This document shows positions 37,183 to 49,869 of a DNA stretch of 64,000 nucleotides, in pieces. The stretch's first letter is position 1. The number at the start of each line of letters is the position of its first letter. Where the stretch lies: contig CM026400.1 of NCBI GenBank assembly GCA_014843695.1, positions 9,969,956 to 10,033,955 on the forward strand. Reading direction: 5' to 3'. Origin of the DNA: Archivesica marissinica. Lineage: Eukaryota > Mollusca > Bivalvia > Venerida > Vesicomyidae. The position numbers and the translations under genes are program-made. The notes below the pieces were generated by a model. It saw only the letters and a program-made list of their open reading frames with translations. It made no database searches and was not told the origin of the DNA.

Positions 37183-37449
37183 GGAGAGACAGAACAGAAG
37201 ACCGGGAGGCAGGAGGGCACAGACGGCAGAAGCAAGTAGGTAGGTGTGCGTGAGGCTGACATCTGTTTTGTCATGGAATGTGAACGGGCCCATACGTCCA
37301 AACTAGAGGACAGTGAATTTATTAATAAACTGTCAAACTGTTATTTTCCAGAACTAAACATTTAAATTTTGGTATTGATGGATATAAATGCTTTAGTTTC
37401 TAGCGCAAGTTTCAGCATCGTCGGGCAAAACATTCTAGCAGTGGTGTCA
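37183..37449 (+). pseudogene. Fragment of a non-LTR retrotransposon endonuclease region (broken)
   Basis: Several short peptides in three different frames match, in order, the start of the AP-type endonuclease domain of LINE ORF2 proteins: LSWNVNGPIRP (37268), KLEDSEFINKLS (37300), NFGIDGYKCF (37365), and a basic stretch ending SSSGVT (to about 37450). Just upstream, GETEQKTGR (37183) resembles a decayed GDIExNPGP motif that often precedes this domain in CR1/L2-like elements. At least two frameshifts and in-frame stops mean it is dead. It is wedged between the 20-bp and 28-bp arrays and is present again at 62866-63139, which has a 9-base difference near 63019. Family assignment is by motif recognition only. 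Confidence 0.6.
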
Positions 37450-37459
37450 CCATGAAACC

Positions 37460-40400
37460 TGCAACCCATGTCTACATGATCACTTGTACAGAAACATGTC
37501 TACATGAGCACGTGACACTTGTACAGAAACATGTCTACATGAGCACTTGTACAGAAACATGTCTACATGAGCACGTGACACTTGTACAGAAACATGTCTA
37601 CATGAGCACTTGTACAGAAACATGTCTACATGAGCACGTGACACTTGTACAGAAACATGTCTACATGAGCACGTGACACTTGTACAGAAACATGTCTACA
37701 TGAGCACTTGTACAGAAACATGTCTACATGAGACATGACACTTGTACAGAAACATGTCTACATGAACACTTGTACAGAAACATGTCTACATGAGCACTTG
37801 TACAGAAACATGTCTACATGAGCACGTGACACTTGTACAGAAACATGTCTACATGAACACTTGTACAGAAACATGTCTACATGAACACTTGTACAGAAAC
37901 ATGTCTACATGAACACTTGTACAGAAACATGTCTACATGAGCACTTGTACAGAAACATGTCTACATGAACACTTGTACAGAAACATGTCTACATGAGCAC
38001 TGACACTTGTACAGAAACATGTCTACATGAGCACGTGACACTTGTACAGAAACATGTCTACATGAACACTTGTACAGAAACATGTCTACATGAACACTTG
38101 TACAGAAACATGTCTACATGAACACTTGTACAGAAACATGTCTACATGAACACTTGTACAGAAACATGTCTACATGAACACTTGTACAGAAACATGTCTA
38201 CATGAGCACTTGTACAGAAACATGTCTACATGAACACTTGTACAGAAACATGTCTACATGAGCACTTGTACAGAAACATGTCTACATGAACACTTGTACA
38301 GAAACATGTCTACATGAACACTTGTACAGAAACATGTCTACATGAACACTTGTACAGAAACATGTCTACATGAGCACTTGTACAGAAACATGTCTACATG
38401 AACACTTGTACAGAAACATGTCTACATGAGCACTTGTACAGAAACATGTCTACATGAACACTTGTACAGAAACATGTCTACATGAACACTTGTACAGAAA
38501 CATGTCTACATGAGCACTTGTACAGAAACATGTCTACATGAACACTTGTACAGAAACATGTCTACATGAACACTTGTACAGAAACATGTCTACATGAGCA
38601 CTGACACTTGTACAGAAACATGTCTACATGAACACTTGTACAGAAACATGTCTACATGAACACTTGTACAGAAACATGTCTACATGAGCACTTGTACAGA
38701 AACATGTCTACATGAGCACTTGTACAGAAACATGTCTACATGAGCACTTGTACAGAAACATGTCTACATGAACACTTGTACAGAAACATGTCTACATGAA
38801 CACTTGTACAGAAACATGTCTACATGAACACTTGTACAGAAACATGTCTACATGAACACTTGTACAGAAACATGTCTACATGAGCACTTGTACAGAAACA
38901 TGTCTACATGAACACTTGTACAGAAACATGTCTACATGAGCACTTGTACAGAAACATGTCTACATGAGCACTTGTACAGAAACATGTCTACATGAGCACT
39001 TGTACAGAAACATGTCTACATGAACACTTGTACAGAAACATGTCTACATGAACACTTGTACAGAAACATGTCTACATGAGCACTTGTACAGAAACATGTC
39101 TACATGAACACTTGTACAGAAACATGTCTACATGAGCACTTGTACAGAAACATGTCTACATGAACACTTGTACAGAAACATGTCTACATGAACACTTGTA
39201 CAGAAACATGTCTACATGAGCACTTGTACAGAAACATGTCTACATGAACACTTGTACAGAAACATGTCTACATGAACACTTGTACAGAAACATGTCTACA
39301 TGAGCACGTGACACTTGTACAGAAACATGTCTACATGAACACTTGTACAGAAACATGTCTACATGAACACTTGTACAGAAACATGTCTACATGAGCACTT
39401 GTACAGAAACATGTCTACATGAGCACTTGTACAGAAACATGTCTACATGAGCACTTGTACAGAAACATGTCTACATGAACACTTGTACAGAAACATGTCT
39501 ACATGAACACTTGTACAGAAACATGTCTACATGAACACTTGTACAGAAACATGTCTACATGAACACTTGTACAGAAACATGTCTACATGAGCACTTGTAC
39601 AGAAACATGTCTACATGAACACTTGTACAGAAACATGTCTACATGAACACTTGTACAGAAACATGTCTACATGAGCACGTGACACTTGTACAGAAACATG
39701 TCTACATGAACACTTGTACAGAAACATGTCTACATGAGCACTTGTACAGAAACATGTCTACATGAACACTTGTACAGAAACATGTCTACATGAACACTTG
39801 TACAGAAACATGTCTACATGAACACTTGTACAGAAACATGTCTACATGAGCACTTGTACAGAAACATGTCTACATGAACACTTGTACAGAAACATGTCTA
39901 CATGAGCACTTGTACAGAAACATGTCTACATGAACACTTGTACAGAAACATGTCTACATGAGCACTTGTACAGAAACATGTCTACATGAACACTTGTACA
40001 GAAACATGTCTACATGAGCACTTGTACAGAAACATGTCTACATGAGCACTTGTACAGAAACATGTCTACATGAGCACTTGTACAGAAACATGTCTACATG
40101 AACACTTGTACAGAAACATGTCTACATGAGCACTTGTACAGAAACATGTCTACATGAACACTTGTACAGAAACATGTCTACATGAGCACTTGTACAGAAA
40201 CATGTCTACATGAACACTTGTACAGAAACATGTCTACATGAGCACGTGACACTTGTACAGAAACATGTCTACATGAACACTTGTACAGAAACATGTCTAC
40301 ATGAGCACTTGTACAGAAACATGTCTACATGAGCACTTGTACAGAAACATGTCTACATGAGCACTTGTACAGAAACATGTCTACATGAGCACTTGTACAG

Positions 40401-40820
40401 AAACATGTCTACATGAGCACTTGTACAGAAACATGTCTACATGAACACTTGTACAGAAACATGTCTACATGAACACTTGTACAGAAACATGTCTACATGA
40501 GCACTTGTACAGAAACATGTCTACATGAGCACTTGTACAGAAACATGTCTACATGAGCACTTGTACAGAAACATGTCTACATGAGCACTTGTACAGAAAC
40601 ATGTCTACATGAACACTTGTACAGAAACATGTCTACATGAGCACTTGTACAGAAACATGTCTACATGAGCACTTGTACAGAAACATGTCTACATGAACAC
40701 TTGTACAGAAACATGTCTACATGAGCACTTGTACAGAAACATGTCTACATGAACACTTGTACAGAAACATGTCTACATGAACACTTGTACAGAAACATGT
40801 CTACATGAACACTTGTATAC
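37460..40820. repeat. 28-bp tandem array, about 118 copies
   Basis: The unit contains acttgtacagaaacatgtct and acatgagc (or acatgaac). A 35-bp variant adds 'acgtgac'. gagc- and gaac-type units are mixed. Units are rich in short palindromes (tgtaca, acatgt). The array start is repeated at 63145-64000. Confidence 0.97.
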
Positions 40821-40828
40821 AAACATGT

Positions 40829-42733
40829 CTACATACATGCTCTCTGTAAACTGTCTTATACCAATCTACATACATGCTCTATGTAAACTGTCGTATACCA
40901 ATCTACATACATGCTCTCTGTAAACTGTCGTATACCAATCTACATACATGCTTTCTGTAAACTGTCGTATACCAATCTACATACATGCTCTGTGTAAACT
41001 GTCATATACCAATCTACATACATGCTCTCTGTAAACTGTCATATACCAATCTACATACATGCTCTCTGTAAACTGTCATATACCAATCTACATACATGCT
41101 CTCTGTAAACTGTCGTATACCAATCTACATACATGCTCTCTGTAAACTGTCGTATACCAATCTACATACATGCTCTCTCTAAACTGTCGTATACCAATCT
41201 ACATGTTTGCTTTCTCTAAACTGTTCTATACCAATCTATATACATGCTCTCTCTAAACTGTCATGTACCAATCTACATAAGTATATGCTCTCTCTAAACT
41301 GTTCTATACCAATCTACATACATGCTCTCTCTAAACTGTCATATACCAATATACATACATGCTCTCTCTAAACTGTCATATACAAATAAACATACATGCT
41401 CTCTCTAAACTGTCATATACCAATCTACATAATTATATGCTCTCTCTAAACTGTTCTATACCAATCTACATACATGCTCTCTCTAAACGGTCGTATACCA
41501 ATACACACACACACACACACACACATGCTCTCTATCTAAACTGTCGTATACCAATATACATAATGCTCTCTCTAAAATGCTGTATGCCAATATACATACA
41601 TGCTCTCTCTAAACTGTCGCATATCACTATACATACATGCTCTCTCTAAACTGTCATATACCAATCTACATACATGCTCTGTAAACTGTCGTATACCAAT
41701 CTACATACATGCTCTCTCTAAACTGGCATATACCAATATACATACATGCTCTCTCTCTCTAAACTGTCGTATACCAATATACATACATGCTCTCTCTAAA
41801 CTGTCATATACCAATCTACATACATACTCTGTAAACTGTCGTATACCAATCTACATACACGCTCTCTCTAAACTGGCGTATACCAATATACATACATGCT
41901 CTGTAAACTGTCGTATACAAATAAACATACATGCTCTCTCTAAACTGTCGTATACCAATATACATACATGCTCTCTCTAAACTGTCGTATACCAATCTAC
42001 ATACATGCTCTGTAAACTGTCGTATACCAATCTACATATATGCTCTCTCTAAACTGGCATATACCAATATACATACATGCTCTCTCTAAACTGTCATATA
42101 CCAATATACATACATGCTCTCTCTAAACTGTCATATACCAATCTACATACATGCTCTGTAAACTTTCGTATACTAATCTACATACATGCTCTCTCTAAAC
42201 TGTCGTATACCAATATACATACATGCTCTGTAAACTGTCGTATACAAATAAACATACATGCTCTCTCTAAACTGTCGTATACCAATATACATACATGCTC
42301 TCTCTAAACTGTCGTATACCAATCTACATACATGCTCTGTAAACTGTCGTATACCAATCTACATACATGCTCTCTCTAAACTGGCATATACCAATATACA
42401 TACATGCTCTCTCTAAACTGTCATATACCAATATACATACATGCTCTCTCTAAACTGTCATATACCAATCTACATACATGCTCTGTAAACTGTCGTATAC
42501 CAATCTACATACATGCTCTCTCTAAACTGGCGTATACCAACATACATACATGCTCTCTCTAAACTGTCGTATACCAATCTACATACATGCTCTCTGTAAA
42601 CTGTCATATACCAATCTACATACATGCTCTCTCTAAACTGTCATATACCAATCTACATACATGCTCTCTGTAAACTGTCGTATACCAATCTACATACATG
42701 CTCTCTGTAAACTGTCGTATACAAATAAACAAC
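40829..42733. repeat. 37-bp tandem array, about 52 copies
   Basis: The unit contains tctacatacatgctctctgt and aaactgtcgtataccaa, with a shorter 33-bp type (catgctctgtaaac). A (CA)n run sits at about 41502-41524. Groups of several units repeat as blocks (for example the 'gtatacaaataaacat' marker at 41921 and 42241). Confidence 0.96.
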
Positions 42734-43118
42734 ATGCTGTATCAGAACCAGCGACGTAGACTCAAAAGAAGGGGCTGGAAGATTATGGTAAGCTGACTGA
42801 CTATAACCACAATATTTTGGTGGCACCACTAGTGAACCGCTACTAACACTGGTGATCCTGAGGGAATAATTGACTCCAACGTCCCCACGGTATGGGTTAC
42901 ATAGTTTACATTGACTTAAATGTATTGATCCTACCTTCAAGCGTAATAATGGTCTAAAACTGTGTGCCTAATAAACATGACTTTATTAGTCAGTGCCTAA
43001 TAAACCTTTTATGACATCATAATGCAGCGTGTATGACATCATATATTCACAGATGGTATGATGAATATTCGGTAATCTTTACTCTCTAAAACATCTTTTT
43101 TCCAAAGATAGGATAAAT
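42734..43118. other. Unique interval with a weak exon candidate
   Basis: Positions 42746-42787 on the plus strand lie between CTGTATCAG and ATTATG|GTAAGC and read NQRRRLKRRGWKIM in the open frame. The acceptor lacks a pyrimidine tract, so I do not call it an exon. The following 42790-42950 looks like a decayed dispersed repeat. Nothing else is recognised. Confidence 0.3.
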
Positions 43119-43246
43119 AGAATATTAGGTTATTATCATACAAATGTTTAATTATTAGGCTCGTCTACGAAAAATATATATATCAAAAATATTTTCTCCA
43201 ACTTGCTTAATAAATTAAGATTTATACGACAGTAACCTAATATTCT
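43119..43246. mobile_element. Small hairpin MITE
   Basis: 128 bp with 39-bp inverted arms at about 80% identity, starting agaatattaggttattatc and ending gacagtaacctaatattct. It is AT-rich with no coding capacity. Confidence 0.7.
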
Positions 43247-43358
43247 CTATATATACATGTATATACATGTAGTACAACTCTTTGAAAATCTTATTCTCAG
43301 AAATCACAATGCCCAGATCTTGGATAGTTTGCATGTAGCATTAACCTCTACTAAGTTT

Positions 43359-43620
43359 GGCTGTCCGATTAGCGCAGTGGTTAGGCGCTCACTTCTCACC
43401 AATGCAACACGTGTTTGATCCTTGGACCGGGAAGTATGTGAGATGGTACGGTGGTCGGCAGATCGGACATATGGGTTTTCTCCGGGTACTCCAGTTTCCT
43501 CCATCACGAATGACCACATATACGCTTTCATCCGCGCCAACGAGAGTGATTAATATAAGTTGTTAGAACTTGCTTCGCAATTGTATATAACAATCGCAAT
43601 AAATAACGTTTAAACTTTAA
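43359..43620 (+). mobile_element. tRNA-derived SINE, family C, with target-site duplication
   Basis: The A box is gattagcgcagtgg; the B box (gtttgatcc) is degenerate. The central part has 'ggttttctccgggtactcca'. The 3' tail 'gagagtgattaatataagtt' + 'agaacttg' is shared with the element at 47548. A perfect duplication, tctactaagtttg (12 bp plus one overlapping base), flanks it at 43347-43358 and 43621-43632. Confidence 0.88.
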
Positions 43621-43632
43621 TCTACTAAGTTT

Positions 43633-44020
43633 GTGGAATTGTGACCCAGGGGCCATATTTGACCCCACTATATGGGTTTCCTGCTTTACATGGACATATA
43701 CAGTAACATTCATTTGTTTTATTAGTTTAAACATTATTTATTTCAGTATTTGTACATGTAATCAAGAAATGAACATTTTACATATAATTTAACAGCAGTA
43801 GACTGAAAGGGATCAGAACGAAAGAAAACTTATATAGTTCTTCTCCCTAATGTTGTTTTATTGCTTTATTAGGTGGATTTTCACATCTGTATAAACAAGA
43901 TAAGGCTTAGTTAGCCACACCGGATTACAATTGTTAACAACATATTATATAGCAGTATAATATTTCTGGAAAGTATAAGAGAATTCTATACATTAAATTT
44001 CTGGACAAGTATTTTTGTGT
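43633..44020. other. Unique interval, nothing recognised
   Basis: AT-rich, non-repetitive, without exon or transposon signals. Confidence 0.45.
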
Positions 44021-44238
44021 GGCGTCCGTGGTCCAATGGTAGAGCATCGGATTTGGAATCGAACGGTCCAGGTTCGATACTCAGTCAGGCCATGTATGTA
44101 GTGTCATTGAGCAAGGAACCTCACACACATTGCTTAGTACTGGTTAACCTCTATGGTCGGTTAAGCATGCCCAGGAAAACATGTCTAGGTCCCCGCAAGG
44201 GGTTTGACATTAATGGTACATACATACATACATACATA
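44021..44238 (+). mobile_element. tRNA-derived SINE, family D, with (CATA)n tail
   Basis: A box gtggtccaatgg and B box ggttcgatact are about 33 bp apart. The body has 'gtactggttaacct' and 'catgcccaggaaaac', shared with the body of SINE family A despite a different tRNA head. The tail is a tetranucleotide run (tacata repeats). Confidence 0.82.
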
Positions 44239-44413
44239 TTGAATTATCTTGTGAAGCATCAGACTGTACCCAGTAGAATGATTTGCTCTAGAGCAGCTTG
44301 TGTTTCGTTTCGGCAAGCAGTTCTCTCTCAGCAGCTTAGCGTGTACAATATCTAAAGTCTACACAAAATAAACTTGCTGTTAAATGAAAGATACGCAAGT
44401 GTATTTCAGTATA

Positions 44414-44692
44414 TGTTATATTTGTTATATTTCGGGTTTTACGCCTGCATCAGCACCATTTTGGGCTATATCGCCGGCAGGCAGTTTACTTAACAACACC
44501 TTTCCTGGGCAGGCTCCAGCGGTTAGTTAAGTTAACCAGTACTTGGGTGCACCAACCTCCGTAAGAAACTGCCAACTTTTTCATATAAATGAGACACGGC
44601 CTGAGCGGGGCTCGAACCCGTGACCATCAGTGATGATAGGTTACAGTGGTATACAACTCAGCGACCTTAACCACTCAACCACGGAGGCGGAC
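44414..44692 (-). mobile_element. SINE family A, copy 4 (minus strand), full-length with target-site duplication
   Basis: The minus strand starts gtccgcctccgtggttgagt, has an intact B box ggttcgagccc and the complete 3' end. A perfect 13-bp duplication, gtatttcagtata, flanks it at 44401-44413 and 44693-44705. Confidence 0.9.
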
Positions 44693-44705
44693 GTATTTCA
44701 GTATA

Positions 44706-45368
44706 ACTTACATATTTATATATACTGCGACAATGTTACCGGTAGTTTTTATCGCATAATTTAAACTTGTATTCAGTGTAATAACACCATCACATATTTC
44801 CTTATATCTACACACGTGTAATAATACCTGGAAGGATTCTGATTGGTTGAGAGAATAATTCTTATAATGTGTAAATTACCCTTTAAAGTATACATATTTT
44901 TATTTGAATTGGTACATAACGTTAATGGTAAGGCAAACTACGATTTATAAGATGTTTTGACGCATTTATAACACTGTTTATTAAATATACTTCTGCAAAA
45001 TAGGGTGAAAATGCACAGTACAACCATTAAATACAACATTTGAATAGAAGGAGTGCTTTATAATGGACCAGTGTATCTTACTAGACAAAATTTTGTTTGA
45101 AAATCGTAAAAACCAAAAAATATATATATTTTTTTTAGGGAGAAGTGGGACCCCCAGAGGGCGAAGTCAGGGTCCCTATGACGACAATTTCGCCCACATC
45201 GCCCTCTAGAATGATCCCTGTGTTTAAAACATAATAAAACTCTGCTGTGCGTAGTGACGTCATTACTATTTGCACTGACACTTGTGAAAGTAGATATGCT
45301 GTATATTAAAATATTTATGAAGTCGAACACGCAATGGTAATGTGATGAAAAGGATCTTACCCTCGTGA
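44706..45368. other. Unique AT-rich interval
   Basis: The minus-strand frame at 45058-45330 (90 codons) crosses a locally GC-richer patch at 45140-45210 (gagggcgaagtcagggtccc). It has no exon borders or domain, so I leave it uncalled. Confidence 0.45.
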
Positions 45369-45508
45369 TGATTTCATAAAATATTTTATGAAACTTGTTT
45401 TGGAATTATGATATTAAGCTCGCCAAAAGGCTGGGGGGGGGGGGGCCAAAAGGCTGGCTTAATAGCAATATTCCAAAACTTGTTTCATAGAATATGGTAT
45501 GAAATCAC
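45369..45508. mobile_element. Hairpin MITE with a poly-G loop
   Basis: 140 bp with arms of about 58 bp: the left 'gatttcataaaatattttat' ... 'gatattaagc' faces the right 'gcttaatagcaatattcc' ... 'atggtatgaaatca'. The loop holds a run of about 14 G between two 'aaaaggctgg' copies. Confidence 0.75.
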
Positions 45509-45837
45509 CACTCATGTATATCCTATATATATGTTTGTCTAAAATATGTGCTAATGATTGGGATAATGTATGTATCATGTTTACCTGATTGATAATGTAA
45601 CAATTATGCATACTAATGTTAACTGTTACTAAAATGTTTGATGTATATATACATATAAAATATTATATATCATCTCCCATCTGTGGAGGAAGAAAGGTAT
45701 CTATGAATATAGAATGGTTAGTTCTGTGCTATGATATGTGAATAATATATTAATTTGTTGAAGAAATAAACATCAATTTGTGCTGCAACTAACTTCTACA
45801 ATCCTTTTTTCATTCATGCATCTAAATGTTGTGTAAA
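45509..45837. other. Unique AT-rich interval
   Basis: No gene or repeat recognised in 329 bp. Confidence 0.5.
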
Positions 45838-46445
45838 ATGTATATTTGTTGTATATTTGTTGCATATTTGTTGCATATTTGTTGTATTGTTTGTTGTATA
45901 TTTGTTTTATATTTGTTGTATATTTGTTGTATATTTGTTGTATTGTTTGTTGTATATTTGTTGTATATTTGTTGTATTGTTTGTTGTATATTTGTTTTAT
46001 ATTTGTTGTATATTTGTTGTATATTTGTTGCATATTTGTTGTATATTTGTTGTATATTTGTTGTATACTTGTTGCATATTTGTTGTATATTTGTTGCATA
46101 TTTGTTGTATATTTGTTGCATATTTGTTGTATATTTGTTGCATATTTGTTGCATATTTGTTGCATATTTGTTGCATATTTGTTGTATATTTGTTGTATAT
46201 TTGTTGTATATTTGTTGTATATTTGTGTATATTTGTTGTATATTTGTTGCATATTTGTTGTATATTTGTTGCATATTTGTTGTATATTTGTTGTTGTATA
46301 TTTGTTGTATATTTATTGTTGTATATTTGTTGTTGTATATTTGTTGTATATTTGTTGTTGTATATTTGTTGCATATTTGTTGTATATTTGTTGCATATTT
46401 GTTGCATATTTGTTGTATATTTGTCGTATATTTGTTGTATTGTTT
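45838..46445. repeat. 11-bp tandem array, about 55 copies
   Basis: The unit is gtatatttgtt or gcatatttgtt, with occasional extra 'gtt' and dropped bases. Open frames of up to 208 codons on both strands (cysteine/isoleucine-rich or Gln/Asn/Tyr-rich) are repeat artefacts. Confidence 0.97.
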
Positions 46446-46526
46446 GAAATAAACTATGATTAAACTAACTAACTTATATAGTACAATATCCGCCTAAATA
46501 TAATAATTATATTATGTAAGTTAATG

Positions 46527-46823
46527 AATCTGTGGAATGATATGTCCACGATGTCCTATATCTCATCAGAGGTTATATGTCCACAATGTCCTATATCTGA
46601 TCAGAGGTTATATGTCCACGATGTCCTATATCTCATCAGAGGTTATATGTCCACGATGTCCTATATCTGATCAGAGGTTATATGTCCACGATGTCCTATA
46701 TCTCATCAGAGGTTATATGTCCACAATGTCCTATATCTGATCAGAGGTTATATGTCCACGATGTCCTATATCTGATCAGAGGTTATATGTCCATGATGTC
46801 CTATATATCTCATCAGAGGTTAT
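46527..46823. repeat. 35-bp tandem array, about 8 copies
   Basis: The unit contains gatgtcctatatctgatcag and aggttatatgtccac; ctcatcag/ctgatcag and cga/caa variants alternate. Confidence 0.96.
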
Positions 46824-47547
46824 TTGATTTTCCACATATTAATTAAGTTGGGTTTATGTGTTTTTTCATACATTATTTCGATATAATTTTATTCATAATT
46901 GTTAATTTTTTAGTTTATGCCATTATTAATAAAATTATATATTGATAAAATTGTTTTTGTAGGCTTTGGGGAGGGAGGGGTTGGGTTATTTTTTCTTATA
47001 ATATTAAAGAATAATGACCTGCGGGTCCTAATTTTGGAGGGTCAATATTCTATGTGACACGACAACTAACGTTGCTTGACCTTGTGGCACGACCCATTTG
47101 CTTTTCTGTAACGTGTCATATTTTGTAGTTACATATATAATGTATAATGAATCAAACAATAACATGTGATTAAATTACTAGAAATAGAGATTAAATTTGG
47201 CACAACATGTACTATTTAACAGTTTATGGTAAGGTTGCTATGGGCAACATATGAAAAAGTCCCAACGATTGGTTGAATATTATAGGTTCCTAAAATGTTT
47301 TCTATATGTTTAACAAGTGAACATAAATTTTGACACTATTTTAACAAACATGGTAGGGGATGCTATAGACTAAATTTGACAAATTCAAGATGACATAGTG
47401 ACCTAGATTTGATCCCCAGACCCCAGTAGGGTCAATGCAATGATGTGATTGAGCAACTCCTACGATTGGTTCACAAGAAGAAGTATTTCATACTCCCTTC
47501 TCACGAGAGTTTGCCCAACAATTCGGGTGGGATGAGGTAGTTTTTGT
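46824..47547. other. Unique interval, possible decayed dispersed repeat
   Basis: Phrases such as 'aaggttgctatgggcaac' and 'atgacatagtgacctagat' look like decayed mollusc repeat sequence. A G-rich patch lies at about 46965-46985. No gene is recognised. Confidence 0.4.
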
Positions 47548-47792
47548 GGAAGTCGTGATAGCGCAGTGGTAGTGCGTTCGCTTCAGGTGCGAAAGGTCCG
47601 ACGTTCGAGCCCCGCTGGAGCTGCTACGATTGTGCCCTTAGGCAAGGTATTTAAATTCCATATTGCCTCTTCTCTCTCCTTCATGGCGATGGATTCCATC
47701 AGGAATGAGGTCTCGAGAGTGATTAATATAAGTTGAAAGAACTTGTTTTGCAATCGAGCTAAAATAAATTTGTATAAACTAAACTAAGTTTA
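47548..47792 (+). mobile_element. tRNA-derived SINE sharing the family C tail
   Basis: A box gatagcgcagtgg; B box cgttcgagccc; between them a perfect anticodon-like stem ttcgc/gcgaa with loop ttcaggt (CAG in anticodon position). The 3' tail gagagtgattaatataagtt + agaacttg matches the element at 43359, while head and body differ. Confidence 0.82.
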
Positions 47793-47904
47793 AGTTACCC
47801 TGTGAAACATCTTGTATATTATTGAGACATTGGTTTTTAAATATAATATATATAACAAAATAGCATGGATATGCATTTATGGCACAACTAAAACCAATAA
47901 TCCA

Positions 47905-49640
47905 CAGGTGTTTGTAGTGTCAACCATCAACCACAGGTAGCGTCAACAAGAATCCACAGGTGTTTGTAGTGTCAACCATCAACCACAGGTAGCGTCAACA
48001 ATAATCCACAGGTGTTTGTAGTGTTAATCATCAATCACAGATAGCATTAACAATAAACCACAGGTGTTTGTAGTGTCAACCATCAATCACAGGTAGAATT
48101 AACAATAATCCACAGGTGTTTGTAGTGTCAACCATCAACCACAGGTAGCATTAACAATAAACCACAGGTGTTTGTAGTGTCAACCATCAACCACAGGTAG
48201 CGTCAACAATAATCCACAGGTGTTTGTAGTGTCAACCATCAACCACAGGTAGCATCAACAATAAACCACAGGTGTTTGTAGTGTCAACCATCAACCACAG
48301 GTAGCATCAACAATAAACCACAGGTGTTTGTAGTGTCAACCATCAACCACAGGTAGCATCAACAATAAACCACAGGTGTTTGTAGTGTCAACCATCAACC
48401 ACAGGTAGCATCAACAATAAACCACAGGTGTTTGTAGTGTCAACCATCAACCACAGGTAGCATCAACAATAAACCACAGGTGTTTGTAGTGTCAACCATC
48501 AACCACAGGTAGCATCAACAATAAACCACAGGTGTTTGTAGTGTCAACCATCAACCACAGGTAGCATCAACAATAAACCACAGGTGTTTGTAGTGTCAAC
48601 CATCAACCACAGGTAGCATCAACAATAAACCACAGGTGTTTGTAGTGTCAACCATCAACCACAGGTAGCATCAACAATAAACCACAGGTGTTTGTAGTGT
48701 CAACCATCAACCACAGGTAGTGTCAACCATAAACCACAGGTGTTTGTAGTGTCAACCATCAACCACAGGTAGCATTAACAATAAACCACAGGTGTTTGTA
48801 GTGTCAACCATCAACCACAGGTAGCATCAACCATAAACCACAGGTGTTTGTAGTGTCAACCATCAACCACAGGTAGTGTCAACAATAAACCACAGGTGTT
48901 TGTAGTGTCAACCATCAACCACAGGTAGCATCAACAATAAACCACAGGTGTTTGTAGTGTCAACCATCAACCACAGGTAGCGTCAACCATAAACCACAGG
49001 TGTTTGTAGTGTCAACCATCAACCACAGGTAGCGTCAACAATAAAACCACAGGTGTTTGTAGTGTCAACCATCAACCACAGGTAGTGTCAACAATAAACC
49101 ACAGGTGTTTGTAGTGTCAACCATCAACCACAGGTAGCATCAACCATAAACCACAGGTGTTTGTAGTGTCAACCATCAACCACAGGTAGCATCAACAATA
49201 AACCACAGGTGTTTGTAGTGTCAACCATCAACCACATGTAGCATCAACCATAAACCACAGGTGTTGTAGTGTCAACCATCAACCACAGGTAGCATTAACA
49301 ATAAACCACAGGTGTTTGTAGTGTCAACCATCAATCACAGGTAGCATTAACAATAAACCACAGGTGTGTGTAGTGTCAACCATCAATCACAGGTAGCATT
49401 AACAATAAACCACAGGTGTTTGTAGTGTCAACCATCAACCACAGGTAGCATCAACAATAAACCACAGGTGTTTGTAGTGTCAACCATCAGTCACAGATAG
49501 CGTCAACAATAAACCACAGGTGTTTTTAGTGTCAACCATCAACCACAGGTAGCATCAACAATAAACCACAGGTGTTTGTAGTGTCAACCATCAACCACAG
49601 GTAGCATCAACAATAAACCACAGGTGTGTGTATGTTAACA
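47905..49640. repeat. 52-bp tandem array, about 33 copies
   Basis: The unit is a dimer of related halves: 'catcaaccacaggtagcatc' and 'caataaaccacaggtgtttg' followed by tagtgtcaac. Both halves contain ac-cacaggt. The last units at 49620-49700 are degraded. Confidence 0.96.
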
Positions 49641-49869
49641 ATATACCACAGGTATTTGTATTGTTAACAATATACCACAGGTGTTTGTATTCTCAATAGA
49701 AAACCAAAAGTATTTGTAGTCTCTCAACAAAAAACCCCAACTATTGACAGTTTCTCCTGTGGATAAAGGTTAACTGGTTTCATTTTCATATAGATATTTA
49801 AAAAAAACAGAATCCTTTTGCACACAAACAATTTGAAATGACTGTGTATTATTGTTCATTTCTTCAATT
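49641..49869 (-). other. Probable 3' UTR / downstream flank of the minus-strand gene
   Basis: This is directly downstream of the stop codon on the minus strand, AT-rich and partly made of decayed 52-bp units at its far end. I see no canonical AATAAA on the minus strand in this stretch. Confidence 0.35.

Noticed and set aside
42746..42787. Possible exon reading NQRRRLKRRGWKIM before GTAAGC
   Set aside because: No pyrimidine tract before the putative acceptor and no partner exon; borders a tandem array.
43304..43566. Open frames over the family C SINE on both strands
   Set aside because: They overlap a tRNA-derived element with a target-site duplication and have no coding evidence.
45773..46463. 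Gln/Asn/Tyr-rich and Cys/Ile-rich frames in the 11-bp array
   Set aside because: Open in most frames of both strands because the unit lacks stops; typical low-complexity artefact.
47905..49640. Regular direct repeats with constant spacing that might suggest a CRISPR array
   Set aside because: The 'spacers' are themselves repeated, there are no cas genes, and the DNA is eukaryotic; it is a dimeric tandem repeat.
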